Assembly (NCBI RefSeq): GCF_048213115.1
Contig: NZ_CP172404.1
Location: forward strand, 3,844,001-3,908,000
DNA length: 64,000 nucleotides
Direction of reading: 5' to 3'
Source: Niveibacterium terrae
GTDB taxonomy: Bacteria; Pseudomonadota; Gammaproteobacteria; Burkholderiales; Rhodocyclaceae
The stretch's first letter is position 1. Every line of letters begins with the position of its first letter. Below the pieces are notes generated by a model, which ran no database searches, was not told where the DNA came from, and saw only the letters and a list, made by a program, of their open reading frames with translations. Shown here piece by piece: positions 36,950 to 46,305 of the stretch. The position numbers and the translations under genes are program-made.

Positions 36950-38203
36950 TCAAATCCGTCCCGTCAGGCTGTAGAGCGGCTCGAATACCCACTCGATCAA
37001 CCTGCGCGTGTCCTGTTCGATGTCCGCCTCGACCAGCATGCCAGCGGTCAGGGGCGTCGCCTTTCCGTAGGTGCTGACCTGTTGTTTGGCGAGGCGGACC
37101 GAGATCCGGTAGAGCCCTTCGGCGTTCTGCGCATTGGGCAAAGTCGGGGGCAGATCGGCCGCGGCGAGTTGGCTGCGTGACACGGTCGCAACGATGCCGC
37201 GGTATTGGCCGAACTTCTGATAGGGATAAGCTTGGTAGCGCAGCCGCACGCTCTGGCCCGGCTCGACGAAGCCGACCGCGCGCGAAGTCAAAAAGAGCTG
37301 GGCTTCGAGCTTGGCGCCGGCTGGCAGCAGCGTCGCGAGCGGTTGATTGCCGACGCTCTGCCCGACTTCGGCGAGCAGATTCGTCACGATGCCGTCGGCC
37401 GGCGCGGTGATCGCGTAGCGGTCGCGCGCGGCCGCTTCGCTGTTTTCCTGGGTCAAGGTCGCGAGATTGCGGTCGATCTCGGCGAGCTGGCTCTCGGTGC
37501 GGGTCGGCAATTGGCGCAGATCGTCCTCGCTCGCGGCGATCTCGCGCAGCAGGGACGAGCGGGTGCGCTCGGCGCCGGCCAGCCGGGCCTGAAGATCGGT
37601 CAGCTCTTCGTCGGTCTGCTGGACCGCCTGTTCGCTGACGAAGTGCGCGGCGGCCAGCTGCCGCTGGCGCTCGCCATTTTTCCGCGAATAGGCGATCCGG
37701 GTCTGGATCAGCGCCGACTCGCGTTGGGCCTGCTGCAGCTCGACGTGCATCTGCGCGAGGCGCCGGATGAGCGCGTCGCGGGACTGCTGGGTCAGCCGCG
37801 CGGTGGTTTCCTTCTCGCGCAGCAAGGAAAGCTTCTTGTCCGCATAGCTGCGCTCCAACACGTCGGCCAGCCGCTCGCCCGAACCCGCGCCGAGCCGCCG
37901 CTCGTCGGCGAGCACCGCGAGAACCTGACCCTTGCGGACGAACTCGCCTTCATGGACGCGCAGCTCGGTGACGACTCCGGCCGCAGGGGCTTGGATTCTC
38001 AAGGCGCCGCCCAAGGGCACCAGCACGCCGGCCGCGGTGGTCCGCTTCGTGTAGTGACCGAGGAAGAGGAAGGCGAGGATTGCCGCCGCGACCGCCGCCG
38101 CGCCCCAGGCGAGCAGCCAGCCCGCCAGCGGCCGAGCCAGCATGATGTCTCCATGCAGGCGGTCGGTCTGGGCTGCGAGTGCTTCGGGGCGGAAGAAGGC
38201 CAT
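36950..38203 (-). CDS. HlyD/CvaA-type membrane-fusion protein
   Basis: The protein is 417 residues. One N-terminal transmembrane helix (about 27-50) is followed by a lipoyl half-motif (IQAPAAGVVTELRVHEGEFVRKG, which I split as IQAPAAGVV and EGEFVRKGQ), a long coiled-coil hairpin (about 110-260) and a second lipoyl half (ITAPADGIVTNLL). It bridges the ABC exporter to an outer-membrane channel of the TolC type, which is not encoded here. It is the first gene of the cassette, 80 bases upstream of the peptide gene. Confidence 0.93.
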   Translation of the reverse strand: MAFFRPEALAAQTDRLHGDIMLARPLAGWLLAWGAAAVAAAILAFLFLGHYTKRTTAAGVLVPLGGALRIQAPAAGVVTELRVHEGEFVRKGQVLAVLADERRLGAGSGERLADVLERSYADKKLSLLREKETTARLTQQSRDALIRRLAQMHVELQQAQRESALIQTRIAYSRKNGERQRQLAAAHFVSEQAVQQTDEELTDLQARLAGAERTRSSLLREIAASEDDLRQLPTRTESQLAEIDRNLATLTQENSEAAARDRYAITAPADGIVTNLLAEVGQSVGNQPLATLLPAGAKLEAQLFLTSRAVGFVEPGQSVRLRYQAYPYQKFGQYRGIVATVSRSQLAAADLPPTLPNAQNAEGLYRISVRLAKQQVSTYGKATPLTAGMLVEADIEQDTRRLIEWVFEPLYSLTGRI

Positions 38204-38251
38204 GACGAAGACCCATCCACTTATGACAAAAACTTACATCTACTCATAGTG

Positions 38252-38280
38252 CTTAGCCTGCTAAGTGCGAGTCGACTCGC
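38252..38280. promoter_or_regulatory. Two adjacent palindromes upstream of the microcin cassette
   Basis: CTTAGC-ct-GCTAAG (38252-38265) and the perfect GCGAGTCGACTCGC (38267-38280) lie side by side, 49-77 bases before the hlyD start. They are good candidates for regulator binding sites controlling the cassette. The regulator is not identified. Confidence 0.4.
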
Positions 38281-38771
38281 CTGGGTTTGCGTGACAAATT
38301 TCACAGGCACAGTCAGAAGACCATGATCACCCCGTGACCTATTCCACATTACCGCCCAAACAGCCTTTGATTTGTTGAGGAAATGTGCTGTAGCAGATCC
38401 CGTCGCAGCAGTTTTCTAGGCATCGAAGCGATCGATGTTGCGATTGAGCAGCCCGAGGCACAAGCTGAAAGCGAGCGTGCCAGCAATCTGTTCCCCCGAC
38501 CTGCAAGGGCCATGCGCAGCGAAACTCAGCCCTCTCAAATCGCAGCTAAGCTCGCCCACACACTGTCGTCGAAATCCAGCCCCCTTCCGTCAACTCCAGC
38601 CTCATCAGAAGGATTTGATTTCTCTGCCCCCTGCATGAGAAGTGCACAACCCGAACAGCGCGATGCACACTTGCGCGCCGTCAAGCAAATCGCATCCATC
38701 CCTGTTCCGGAATACCGATTTGACATTACATTCGCAGCCTTTCACGACTCCCTGTTCGGACGAGGAAAGCC
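38281..38771. other. Non-coding or decayed region between the microcin cassette and the GH12 gene
   Basis: No recognisable gene was found. Open frames exist on both strands but none has a good ribosome site or a familiar protein. The stretch presumably contains the promoters of hlyD (leftward) and of the GH12 gene (rightward). It may be insertion scar. Confidence 0.45.
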
Positions 38772-39680
38772 ATGCTGCATCGCTCCATCCTGTTGCCCGT
38801 TCTACTGTCCGCAATCCTCTGCGCGTCCTGCGGTGGAGGGGGCAGCGAAGAAGCCTCGATTCCGACCACGAATCCCGGCGACGGCGTCCATTTCAACCCG
38901 AGCTATGGAACCAACGCGGCTTTCGTGCCGATCGGCAACGATTCGAGCGAAGCCGAGTTCTGCGCCGATCAGGGCAAGAGCCGCTGGAATGACTATCTGC
39001 TCGAGAACAACACCTGGAACAAGGGGACCGTCACAGGCTACACGAGCTGCATGACGATGAAGGCCGGCGTGGCCCCAGGCGTCAGCCCGAGCTGGCGCTG
39101 GAGCTGGCCGCTCTCGGGCGGCGATGCGGTTCGCGATTATCCGGAAGTGATCTTCGGCCAGAAGCCCTGGTATGCGAGCTCGACGACCGGGGCTCTGCCG
39201 CGCGTCGTCAATACGCTCGCGAGCGTCACCGCGCGCTTCGGAGCCCAGCTGGAGCATTCGAGCGATGGGGGCGGAAATTTCGCATTCGACATCTGGCTCA
39301 CCACGTCGAAGAGCATCGCTCCCGGCGGGTCCTATCTTCCGCTGCACACCGAGCTGATGATCCTGCTCGACAACTGGGGTTCCTACCAGCCCGCCGGCAG
39401 CAAGATCGCCGAAGTAACGATAGACGGCGTCGTCTGGGAGCTCTATCACGCCACGGCGGGTTGGGGACCGTCGCCGTGGAGCTATGTAAACTACCTGCCC
39501 AAGACCCGCCTCACTTCGCCCTATCAAGTGAACATCCACCACTTCCTCGCCGATCTGAGCGCGCGCGGCCTGATCACCGGCAAGGAGTGGCTGGCCTCGG
39601 TCGAGCTGGGCACCGAGATCCTGGCAGGCAGCGGCAGCGCCAGCCTGCAAAACTACTCGGTTCAGGTGGAGCTCAATTAG
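38772..39680 (+). CDS. Secreted glycoside hydrolase family 12 (endoglucanase/xyloglucanase) lipoprotein
   Basis: The protein is 302 residues. A signal peptide ends at a Cys followed by GGGGSEE, a probable lipid anchor and flexible linker, although the lipobox (LCASC) is not canonical. The GH12 features are WRWSWPLSGGD, FAFDIWLTTS, the nucleophile Glu in LHTELMILLDNWG and the acid/base Glu in ASVELGTEILAGSG. GH12 enzymes cut beta-1,4-glucans or xyloglucan with retention. GAGGA precedes the start. It is unrelated in function to the flanking SAM-cycle genes. Confidence 0.85.
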   Translation: MLHRSILLPVLLSAILCASCGGGGSEEASIPTTNPGDGVHFNPSYGTNAAFVPIGNDSSEAEFCADQGKSRWNDYLLENNTWNKGTVTGYTSCMTMKAGVAPGVSPSWRWSWPLSGGDAVRDYPEVIFGQKPWYASSTTGALPRVVNTLASVTARFGAQLEHSSDGGGNFAFDIWLTTSKSIAPGGSYLPLHTELMILLDNWGSYQPAGSKIAEVTIDGVVWELYHATAGWGPSPWSYVNYLPKTRLTSPYQVNIHHFLADLSARGLITGKEWLASVELGTEILAGSGSASLQNYSVQVELN

Positions 39681-39682
39681 GG

Positions 39683-39719
39683 TTTGCGGCCCTCCCACGA
39701 CTGGAGCGAGGGCCGCAAA
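39683..39719. terminator. Long perfect hairpin after the GH12 gene
   Basis: TTTGCGGCCCTC pairs with GAGGGCCGCAAA (12 base pairs) around a 13-base loop, 3 bases after the stop codon. There is no U-run, but the stability and place suggest transcription termination or 3'-end protection ahead of the ahcY promoter. Confidence 0.6.
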
Positions 39720-39805
39720 GCGTGGCGCGCGCAGCGAAAGGCTGATCTACGCTGAGCGCGGGGGCTTCGTGAAATCAATGCTCTGGGCTAGAATGCCTTC
39801 CCCTT

Positions 39806-39885
39806 CCGAGGAGCGCTGCGAGAGGTTTTCACCTCCCAGGCTCGGAACCCCATAGGCGCCAGCGCCATGGGCATGAACCGCGCTC
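39806..39885 (+). promoter_or_regulatory. SAH riboswitch upstream of ahcY
   Basis: All helices of the class can be drawn. P1 is CCGAG 39806-39810 with CTCGG 39841-39845. P2 is GAGGT 39822-39826 with ACCTC 39831-39835. P4 is the CCCAT/ATGGG plus GGCG/CGCC hairpin at 39849-39871. The pseudoknot is GAGCGC 39811-39816 with GCGCTC 39880-39885. The strings CCGAGGAGCGCTGCGA and CCAGGCTCGG are the conserved core. SAH binding switches on ahcY, which removes SAH. Confidence 0.95.
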
Positions 39886-39980
39886 ACCTGTCCAACCCTC
39901 GCCGGGCTTGGGTAGCGTGAGCGAGCCGGCCTCCGGCACCGCACCACCACCCTCCCGGCCACACCGTTCAAGGAGTTCAG

Positions 39981-41389
<1,409 letters not shown>

Positions 41390-41390
<1 letters not shown>

Positions 41391-41956
41391 TGCGCGCAGC
41401 CCTCCTTGCCGGGGCCGTCCTGCTGCTCGCCGCCTGTGTCGGCGAGCAGTGGGTCAGACTCACCCCTGACGAGCAGCGGAAACTCGCGACCCCGGGTATC
41501 CGCGTCAACGCGATCACGAGCGAAGCCGCACCGATCGTCGCCGACATGATGGCGACGACCGAAGCCGAAGTGCTGGCGACGGGGCGACCTCTGACAGCGG
41601 ACGAGCTCGTGCTCGCCCGCTCGCTCGGCGTCGGCGAGCCGGAAAAAGTGCGGATCGCGATCCGCGAGACCTTCCCGGTACCGCGCGACGAGAGGCTGGT
41701 CCAGGCCGCCCGTGAATATGGTCTGGTCCTCGGCTCCGCGGACGAGGCCGGCCGGACCCAGGGCCATGCGATCCTCGTCAAGCCCGCTTTCGCGTCTTCG
41801 CGCCGGGTTCTCGCGCACGAGCTGGTCCATGTCGCGCAGTTCGAGCGTCTGGGCGGAATCGCGCCTTATGCGCGCGAGTATCTGATCGAGCTTCTCGTAG
41901 TCGGAGAGAAGCGCGCACCGCTCGAACAGGAAGCGACTGCCCGACAGGGAGGCTGA
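41390..41956 (+). CDS. Lipoprotein with a zinc-metallopeptidase-like HELVH motif
   Basis: The protein is 188 residues with a signal peptide and lipobox (LLAAC). Near the C-terminus LAHELVHVAQFERLGG carries the HExxH zinc motif with a following Gln/Glu-containing helix. No wider family is recognised; a peptidase activity is inferred only from this motif. The TGATG junction with ahcY implies translational coupling, yet nothing links it to the methyl cycle. Confidence 0.75.
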
Positions 41957-41957
41957 C

Positions 41958-42218
41958 ATGGCGATGAACTCGTTTCACGCACGCCAGGGCAAAGCGAAGC
42001 CGGCCAAGCCTGAGGCTGCGCCCGAACAACACCGGAAGCTGCGCGCCGACCAGCGCCTGGTCGCGGCCCACCTCGCCGCCTCGCGCAGCGCAGCCCAGAA
42101 GCTGATCGCGTCCGGGCGGGTGAGCTGGAGCGGCAGCGGCGCGACGAGGATCCTCGCCAAGGCATCCGAAATCCTTCCCGACGATGGCGAGTTCGCCGTC
42201 GATCCCGAAAACATCTGA
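41958..42218 (+). CDS. Isolated S4 RNA-binding domain protein, possibly a TlyA remnant
   Basis: The protein is 86 residues. After a basic Ala/Pro-rich start, LRADQRLVAAHLAASRSAAQKLIASGRV, read as DQRLVAAHL plus SRSAAQKLIASGRV, has the S4-domain spacing of TlyA and pseudouridine synthases. No methyltransferase domain follows. In related genomes a TlyA-type rRNA methyltransferase commonly sits between ahcY and metF, so this may be its surviving N-terminus (inference). The frame is intact and may still be made. Confidence 0.65.
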   Translation: MAMNSFHARQGKAKPAKPEAAPEQHRKLRADQRLVAAHLAASRSAAQKLIASGRVSWSGSGATRILAKASEILPDDGEFAVDPENI

Positions 42219-42242
42219 GCGCCCAGGCGCACCGAGAGCCTC

Positions 42243-43079
42243 ATGACCCAGGCCAGAACCTTCAGCATCGAACTGTTCCCGCCCGCAACCCAGGAAGGGC
42301 TTGAACGGCTGCGGCTTGTCCGCGCCCAGCTCGCCCAGCTCAAACCCGCCTTCTTTTCAGTCACCTATGGCGCCGGCGGCTCGACTCGCGAGCGCAGCAT
42401 CGAAGTGGTTCGCGAGATCCAGAAAGAGGGCCTTCCTGCCGCGCCCCACCTGTCCTGCATCGGCGCGACCCGCGACAGCATCCGCGCCCAGCTCGCCGAG
42501 TTCACCGAGATGGGCGTACGGCGCATCGTCGCGCTGCGCGGCGACCTGCCTTCAGGCATGGCCGACCCCGGAGAATTCCGCTACGCGAACGAGCTGGTCT
42601 CCTTCATCCGCGAGGAGACCGGCTCACGTTTCCACATCGAAGTGGCCGGCTACCCCGAGTTTCACCCCCAGGCGCGCAACGCCGTCGACGACCTCGATGC
42701 CTTCGCGAACAAGGTCAGGGCCGGCGCGAATTCGGCGATCACCCAGTACTTCTACAGCCCGGATGCCTATTTCCATTTTGTCGAGGAAGTCTGGTCGCGC
42801 GGCATAGAGGTTCCGATCGTCCCAGGCATAATGCCGATCGCGAGCTTCTCGAAGCTGGCCCGCTTCTCGGACGCCTGCGGCGCCGAGATTCCGCGCTGGA
42901 TGCGCCGTCGCTTCGAGAGCTTCGGCGACGACACGGCCAGCATCAAGGCTTACGGCCTCGATGTCGTGACCCTGCTCTGCGAACGCCTGCTCGAAGGCGG
43001 CGCCCCCGGCCTGCACTTCTACACGCTGAACCAGGCCGGTCTGACCTCGACGATCTGGCAGAGACTGGGATTGAGCTGA
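42243..43079 (+). CDS. metF: Methylenetetrahydrofolate reductase
   Basis: The protein is 278 residues, a flavoprotein making 5-methyl-THF for methionine synthesis. SIELFPPATQEGLERL carries the catalytic Glu, FFSVTYGAGGSTRE binds flavin, and NSAITQYFY and PGIMPIASF complete the TIM-barrel signature. It closes the ahcY group: ahcY yields homocysteine and metF yields the methyl donor to remethylate it. Confidence 0.97.
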   Translation: MTQARTFSIELFPPATQEGLERLRLVRAQLAQLKPAFFSVTYGAGGSTRERSIEVVREIQKEGLPAAPHLSCIGATRDSIRAQLAEFTEMGVRRIVALRGDLPSGMADPGEFRYANELVSFIREETGSRFHIEVAGYPEFHPQARNAVDDLDAFANKVRAGANSAITQYFYSPDAYFHFVEEVWSRGIEVPIVPGIMPIASFSKLARFSDACGAEIPRWMRRRFESFGDDTASIKAYGLDVVTLLCERLLEGGAPGLHFYTLNQAGLTSTIWQRLGLS

Positions 43080-43090
43080 GTGGGTTGACG

Positions 43091-43180
43091 CGGGAATTCA
43101 CGAAGCACTGCTTCGTGCCGCGACAACCGGTTCGGTGTGCAAACCGAACCGTGGAACTGACGCGGGGTATCGCGAAGCGC
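43091..43180. repeat. Second locus of the double-palindrome repeat, after metF
   Basis: One full unit (ACGAAGCA-c-TGCTTCGT then CGGTTCGG-tgtgcaaa-CCGAACCG) begins near 43091. A partial unit starts near 43161 at the same 72-base period and loses its palindrome after CGCGAAGCGCTGC. Sequence and order match the array after metK. Confidence 0.85.
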
Positions 43181-43234
43181 TGCAGGGTGGTTTCGCCGCT
43201 GGCAAACCACCGCCCCCGCCACCTCCCGTCGCGG

Positions 43235-44062
43235 CTATTCCCAGCCCGACGGCGCGGCGGCCTGCTCGCACTTGAGGCGATAGATCTCCCGCGTCTCCAG
43301 GCACACCGCAGTCAGCGCGCCGCCCCAGACGCAGCCGGTATCGATCGCGAGCACGCCATCTCCGTCGTGGTAGCCCAGCGCCGACCAGTGCCCGCAGACG
43401 ATCGTGTGCGTCGTCGAGCGCCGGTCCGGAACCTTGAACCAGGGCAGAGCGCCGGCGGGCGCCGACGCGATCGGCCCCTTGTGCTTCAAGAGCATCTCGC
43501 CATCGGGCGCGCACATCCTCATCCGCGTCATCGCATTGACGATCACGCGCAGCCTATCGGCACCATGCAGATCATCGCTCCAACGGGTCGGCTTCGCGCC
43601 CCAGAGCCGGGTCAGGAACTCGACCCAGTGCGGCCCCTGCAGCGCCCCCTCGACTTCATGCGCGAGCTCGCGCGCCTGCCTCACCGTCCACGGAGCCAGC
43701 AGGCCCGCATGAACCAGCGCATGCTCGCCCTCGACGTGCATCAGCGGTCGATGGCGCAGCCAGGCGATCAGCTCCTCGCGGTCCGGCGCATCGAGCACGT
43801 CAGAGAGCGTATCGTCCCGCCCGCGCGGGATCGCGCCGCAAGCGATCGCGAGCAGGTAGAAATCGTGATTGCCCAGCACGCTGATCGCCTGTTCGCCGAG
43901 ATTCCGGACGAAGCGCAGCGTGTCGGCATTGCGCGGCCCGCGGTTGACGAGGTCGCCCGCGAACCAGAAGCGGTCAGTGCGCGGATCGGCCCCGGCCGCG
44001 GCGAGCAGGCGGGGAAGGGGATCGAGGTGACCCTGGATGTCACCGATGACGAAACAGCTCAT
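43235..44062 (-). CDS. apaH: Symmetrical diadenosine tetraphosphatase
   Basis: The protein is 275 residues. It hydrolyses Ap4A to two ADP and may decap RNA. The metallophosphatase motifs are GDIQGHLDPL, GDLVNRGPRN, GNHDFYLLA and the later GHWSALG with IDTGCVWGGAL. The start MSCFVIGDIQG is chosen because the family begins just before GDIQG. A GTG at 44080 with GAGG upstream would add six residues and lies within a hairpin. Confidence 0.92.
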   Translation of the reverse strand: MSCFVIGDIQGHLDPLPRLLAAAGADPRTDRFWFAGDLVNRGPRNADTLRFVRNLGEQAISVLGNHDFYLLAIACGAIPRGRDDTLSDVLDAPDREELIAWLRHRPLMHVEGEHALVHAGLLAPWTVRQARELAHEVEGALQGPHWVEFLTRLWGAKPTRWSDDLHGADRLRVIVNAMTRMRMCAPDGEMLLKHKGPIASAPAGALPWFKVPDRRSTTHTIVCGHWSALGYHDGDGVLAIDTGCVWGGALTAVCLETREIYRLKCEQAAAPSGWE

Positions 44063-44070
44063 TTTTGGGG

Positions 44071-44091
44071 GAGGCTTCACGACGAAGCCTC
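44071..44091. promoter_or_regulatory. Hairpin over the 5' end of apaH
   Basis: GAGGCTTC and GAAGCCTC form a perfect 8-base stem with a 5-base loop, just upstream of the apaH ATG and covering the alternative GTG and its GAGG. It may modulate translation. Confidence 0.4.
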
Positions 44092-44092
44092 A

Positions 44093-44419
44093 CTATATAC
44101 CCGCCCTCTCCGCTTCCGCGAAAGCCTGGGCACTGAAGCGCCGGTAGCTTGCCACTCGCCAGAGCCTGGCGCGGAAGAGCCCATCGCGCTCTGTTCGCGA
44201 AAACGGTGGAAATCTATGCTGAAAATGAGCTAGGGTGGATGTGCTGGATGAACAGGCCGTTTGCCGGAGTGAGCGCAGAGAAGTAGGTCGCGGAGGTTTG
44301 ACGACGGGATGAGGGAGGAGCGGGCGAGAGTTGTCAGGGTGAGCGGGAAAGCGTGAAGCCGCTCACTCCTGCGAAAATCCGTCGGCTCGGGCGCTCAGCC
44401 AGCAGGTCCAATGAAGCTC
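44093..44419. other. Gene-free stretch between apaH and the GtrA remnant
   Basis: No protein or RNA gene is recognised. Base composition stays GC-rich with short broken frames on both strands, as expected of decayed sequence beside the recombination hot spot. Confidence 0.4.
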
Positions 44420-44603
44420 GTCCTTTCCTCTGCACGGTCGCGCTGAGCGCGACCGCCGCGAACATCGGCGCCAGGGTTTCGCGATTCGTGTCTATGCGAG
44501 CGCCGGTGCAGTGCTGCTCTCGGTCGCAGTCGGCAGCGGAGTGGGTCTCGTCGTCAAATACATGCTCGACAAGCGCTATGTCTTCAGAGACTCATGCGCC
44601 TGA
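44420..44603 (+). pseudogene. GtrA-like gene remnant, frameshifted (copy 1)
   Basis: One frame reads FLCTVALSATAANIGARVSRF, seen as VALSATAANIGARV, like a GtrA N-terminus. The next frame takes over with VYASAGAVLLSVAVG and VVKYMLDKRYVF, the last two helices and tail of GtrA. A frameshift near 44475 is needed to join them. GtrA proteins flip polyprenyl-linked sugars for surface polysaccharides. The 3' end coincides with the start of the left direct repeat. Confidence 0.65.
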
Positions 44604-44706
44604 TTTGCGTTCGGCCCGATCGCTCCGCGCCGAGGCACCCGTCCGTGAAGCCGCATTCATACCTCCAACCCTTGCCTTGCAAGGCAAGGCAAGGCAAAAG
44701 AACAGG
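44578..44706 (+). repeat. Left direct repeat flanking hipBA
   Basis: About 128 bases here are near-identical to 46639-46765. The shared core runs from the GtrA tail (ATGTCTTC) through CTCATGCGCCTGATTTGCG and CCGTCCGTGAAGCCGCA to TGCAAGGCAAAAGAACAG. This copy carries extra CAAGG units (CAAGGCAAGGCAAGG) near its right end. Confidence 0.9.
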
Positions 44707-44730
44707 CCCCGCTCCATGAGCCCCATTCTC

Positions 44731-46038
44731 TCAGGCGGTCTGCTTCGCCATCTCCTTGATGATGGTGTGCAGGATAGCCCTGAGGCAGCGGGATTCTCCC
44801 GCCATCGTGGCGGACAGAATCGGGTGCTCGCCAGCAATGACTGCATTTTCAGCTTCGACCTCGGCGTAAAGGTCTTCCGCTGCGCGAGTAATCCGACTGC
44901 GCAGATTTTCCAGCAAGCGCAGGGCCGTTCCCTTGGTCAAGTTCAGTGCCGCTCCAGCCTCCAGCAGCAACCCACGGTCGATATCCGAGAAGCGGTGAAC
45001 GCCCAGAATGGGCCAGGCGAGTGCGGTTCGTTCCGGCCAGCCTCTTTTGTCGAAGGCGGTTGTGTCATAGGCGGCCACGCTGAGCAGATCGTAGAACGGC
45101 GCCAGCTCGACCCCTTCGTCAGAGGCCAAAAAGCTCAGATTCTTCAGGTGGGCATCGCCATTGCCGACGAGCACATTGAATACCAGCCAACCAAAGAGCC
45201 GGGTGCGAGCAAGCACCGGGCTGCGGCAGGCATCGGCCAGAGCAGCCAGACTCTCCATGCTGCCCTGGCTGTATTTAAAGCTGCGATCCAACCCCAGCAG
45301 TTGGCAGGCATCGATCACATGTCGACGTTGCCAGCCCTGGGCGCCCGGAACCCGATCGAAGCGGTCGATCAGATACACCGGCGACGGGACATAGCGACGG
45401 TGGACGTCCGGAACATCGAGCCCCAGGCGCTTGGCCAGACGCATCACAAACCATTCGTTGATCACGGAATGACGGTAGTCCTCATCCGGGTGATCAGGCT
45501 TCAGGATGTGGGTGGAAGGGGTGGCGCCTGCGGGTTCAAACAGCTCGCCCTCTTGCAGCACAACCGCCAGCTTGTGCTGTGCACCGGCCAGTGACATGCG
45601 TTTGATCGCCGCATGCGTCAGCGGGGCCTTGGGAAGCTGGCGGATCCTCGCATCCAGAGCCTCGTCCGACAAAGGGCGCAGGGGCTCGACTGCCTGCGGT
45701 TCCGCATCCGGAGTCAGCAATGTCACCGAGCCTGCTGATTCTGCTCCGTACCAGGCCAGCAAACCGAAGGCATCTGCCGCCTCAAGCCTTGCGTCACCGG
45801 CCAGCAAGATGCGCTGTCCTTCCTCCGGCAGCAGGTTGTCGAAATACCATTGCACGGGACGCTGGCTTGCACCGTCCAGCAAGGGCTCAGCTGTCAAAGG
45901 CAGATGCGGGCTGAGCGCAAAGCACCGAGGGTTGTCCAGCCAGGCTCCAGCGTATTGAAAACTCCAGAGACCACCGACCTCCTGCAGGCAGCCGACCTCC
46001 ACCTGATTGATGAACGCGCGCAAGGAGCGGCCGTTCAT
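44731..46038 (-). CDS. hipA: HipA-family serine/threonine kinase toxin
   Basis: The protein is 435 residues. HipA phosphorylates glutamyl-tRNA synthetase or related targets and causes growth arrest in known members. The N-terminal subdomain (1-100), the Ser-containing loop RMSLAGAQHKLAV, the ATP-binding HILKPDHPDE, the catalytic NVLVGNGDAHLKNLSF and the metal-binding APFYDLLSVAAY are all present, so it looks active. Its start overlaps hipB by 4 bases (ATGA). Confidence 0.93.
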   Translation of the reverse strand: MNGRSLRAFINQVEVGCLQEVGGLWSFQYAGAWLDNPRCFALSPHLPLTAEPLLDGASQRPVQWYFDNLLPEEGQRILLAGDARLEAADAFGLLAWYGAESAGSVTLLTPDAEPQAVEPLRPLSDEALDARIRQLPKAPLTHAAIKRMSLAGAQHKLAVVLQEGELFEPAGATPSTHILKPDHPDEDYRHSVINEWFVMRLAKRLGLDVPDVHRRYVPSPVYLIDRFDRVPGAQGWQRRHVIDACQLLGLDRSFKYSQGSMESLAALADACRSPVLARTRLFGWLVFNVLVGNGDAHLKNLSFLASDEGVELAPFYDLLSVAAYDTTAFDKRGWPERTALAWPILGVHRFSDIDRGLLLEAGAALNLTKGTALRLLENLRSRITRAAEDLYAEVEAENAVIAGEHPILSATMAGESRCLRAILHTIIKEMAKQTA

Positions 46039-46301
46039 CGCTTGTTCCGGCCGCTTGAAGGGGCATCCAGATAGGCGGCCACGCTGTCAGGCACATCCAC
46101 TGCGACCCGGATACCCAGCCCTTCGAGAACCAGGAAGAGCTTCCCCCATTGTACGGAATCGCTTCCACGCTCGACCTTGCCCAGGAAGTTCTCGCTGACG
46201 CCGATGCCGCCCGCAGCATCATCCTGGCGAATCTTCTGGGCCTTACGGCTGGCGCGCACCACCTTGCCGATGGCCGCGGCATTCTCGATAGCTATCTTCA
46301 T
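46035..46301 (-). CDS. hipB: HipB-family antitoxin, Xre/HTH
   Basis: The protein is 88 residues with a helix-turn-helix of the Xre type (GKVVRASRKAQKIRQDDAA, then GVSENFLGKVERG). A disordered C-terminus (DAPSSGRNKR) follows. HipB binds HipA and represses the operon. It precedes and overlaps hipA, and three operator-like repeats lie directly upstream. Confidence 0.92.
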   Translation of the reverse strand: MKIAIENAAAIGKVVRASRKAQKIRQDDAAGGIGVSENFLGKVERGSDSVQWGKLFLVLEGLGIRVAVDVPDSVAAYLDAPSSGRNKR

Positions 46302-46305
46302 CGCA

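Noticed and set aside
38383..39054. A 223-codon plus-strand frame starting in the gap before the GH12 gene
   Set aside because: It runs into the GH12 gene in another frame, has low-complexity Ser/Arg/Pro content and no ribosome site.
44680..44699. Short CAAGG tandem repeats, considered as a CRISPR-like or satellite array
   Set aside because: They have only three or four 5-base units and no spacers. They are a minor length variation inside the left direct repeat.
44353..45594. A 413-codon plus-strand frame
   Set aside because: Most of it is antisense to hipA. Only its first part touches the GtrA remnant, which needs a frameshift.
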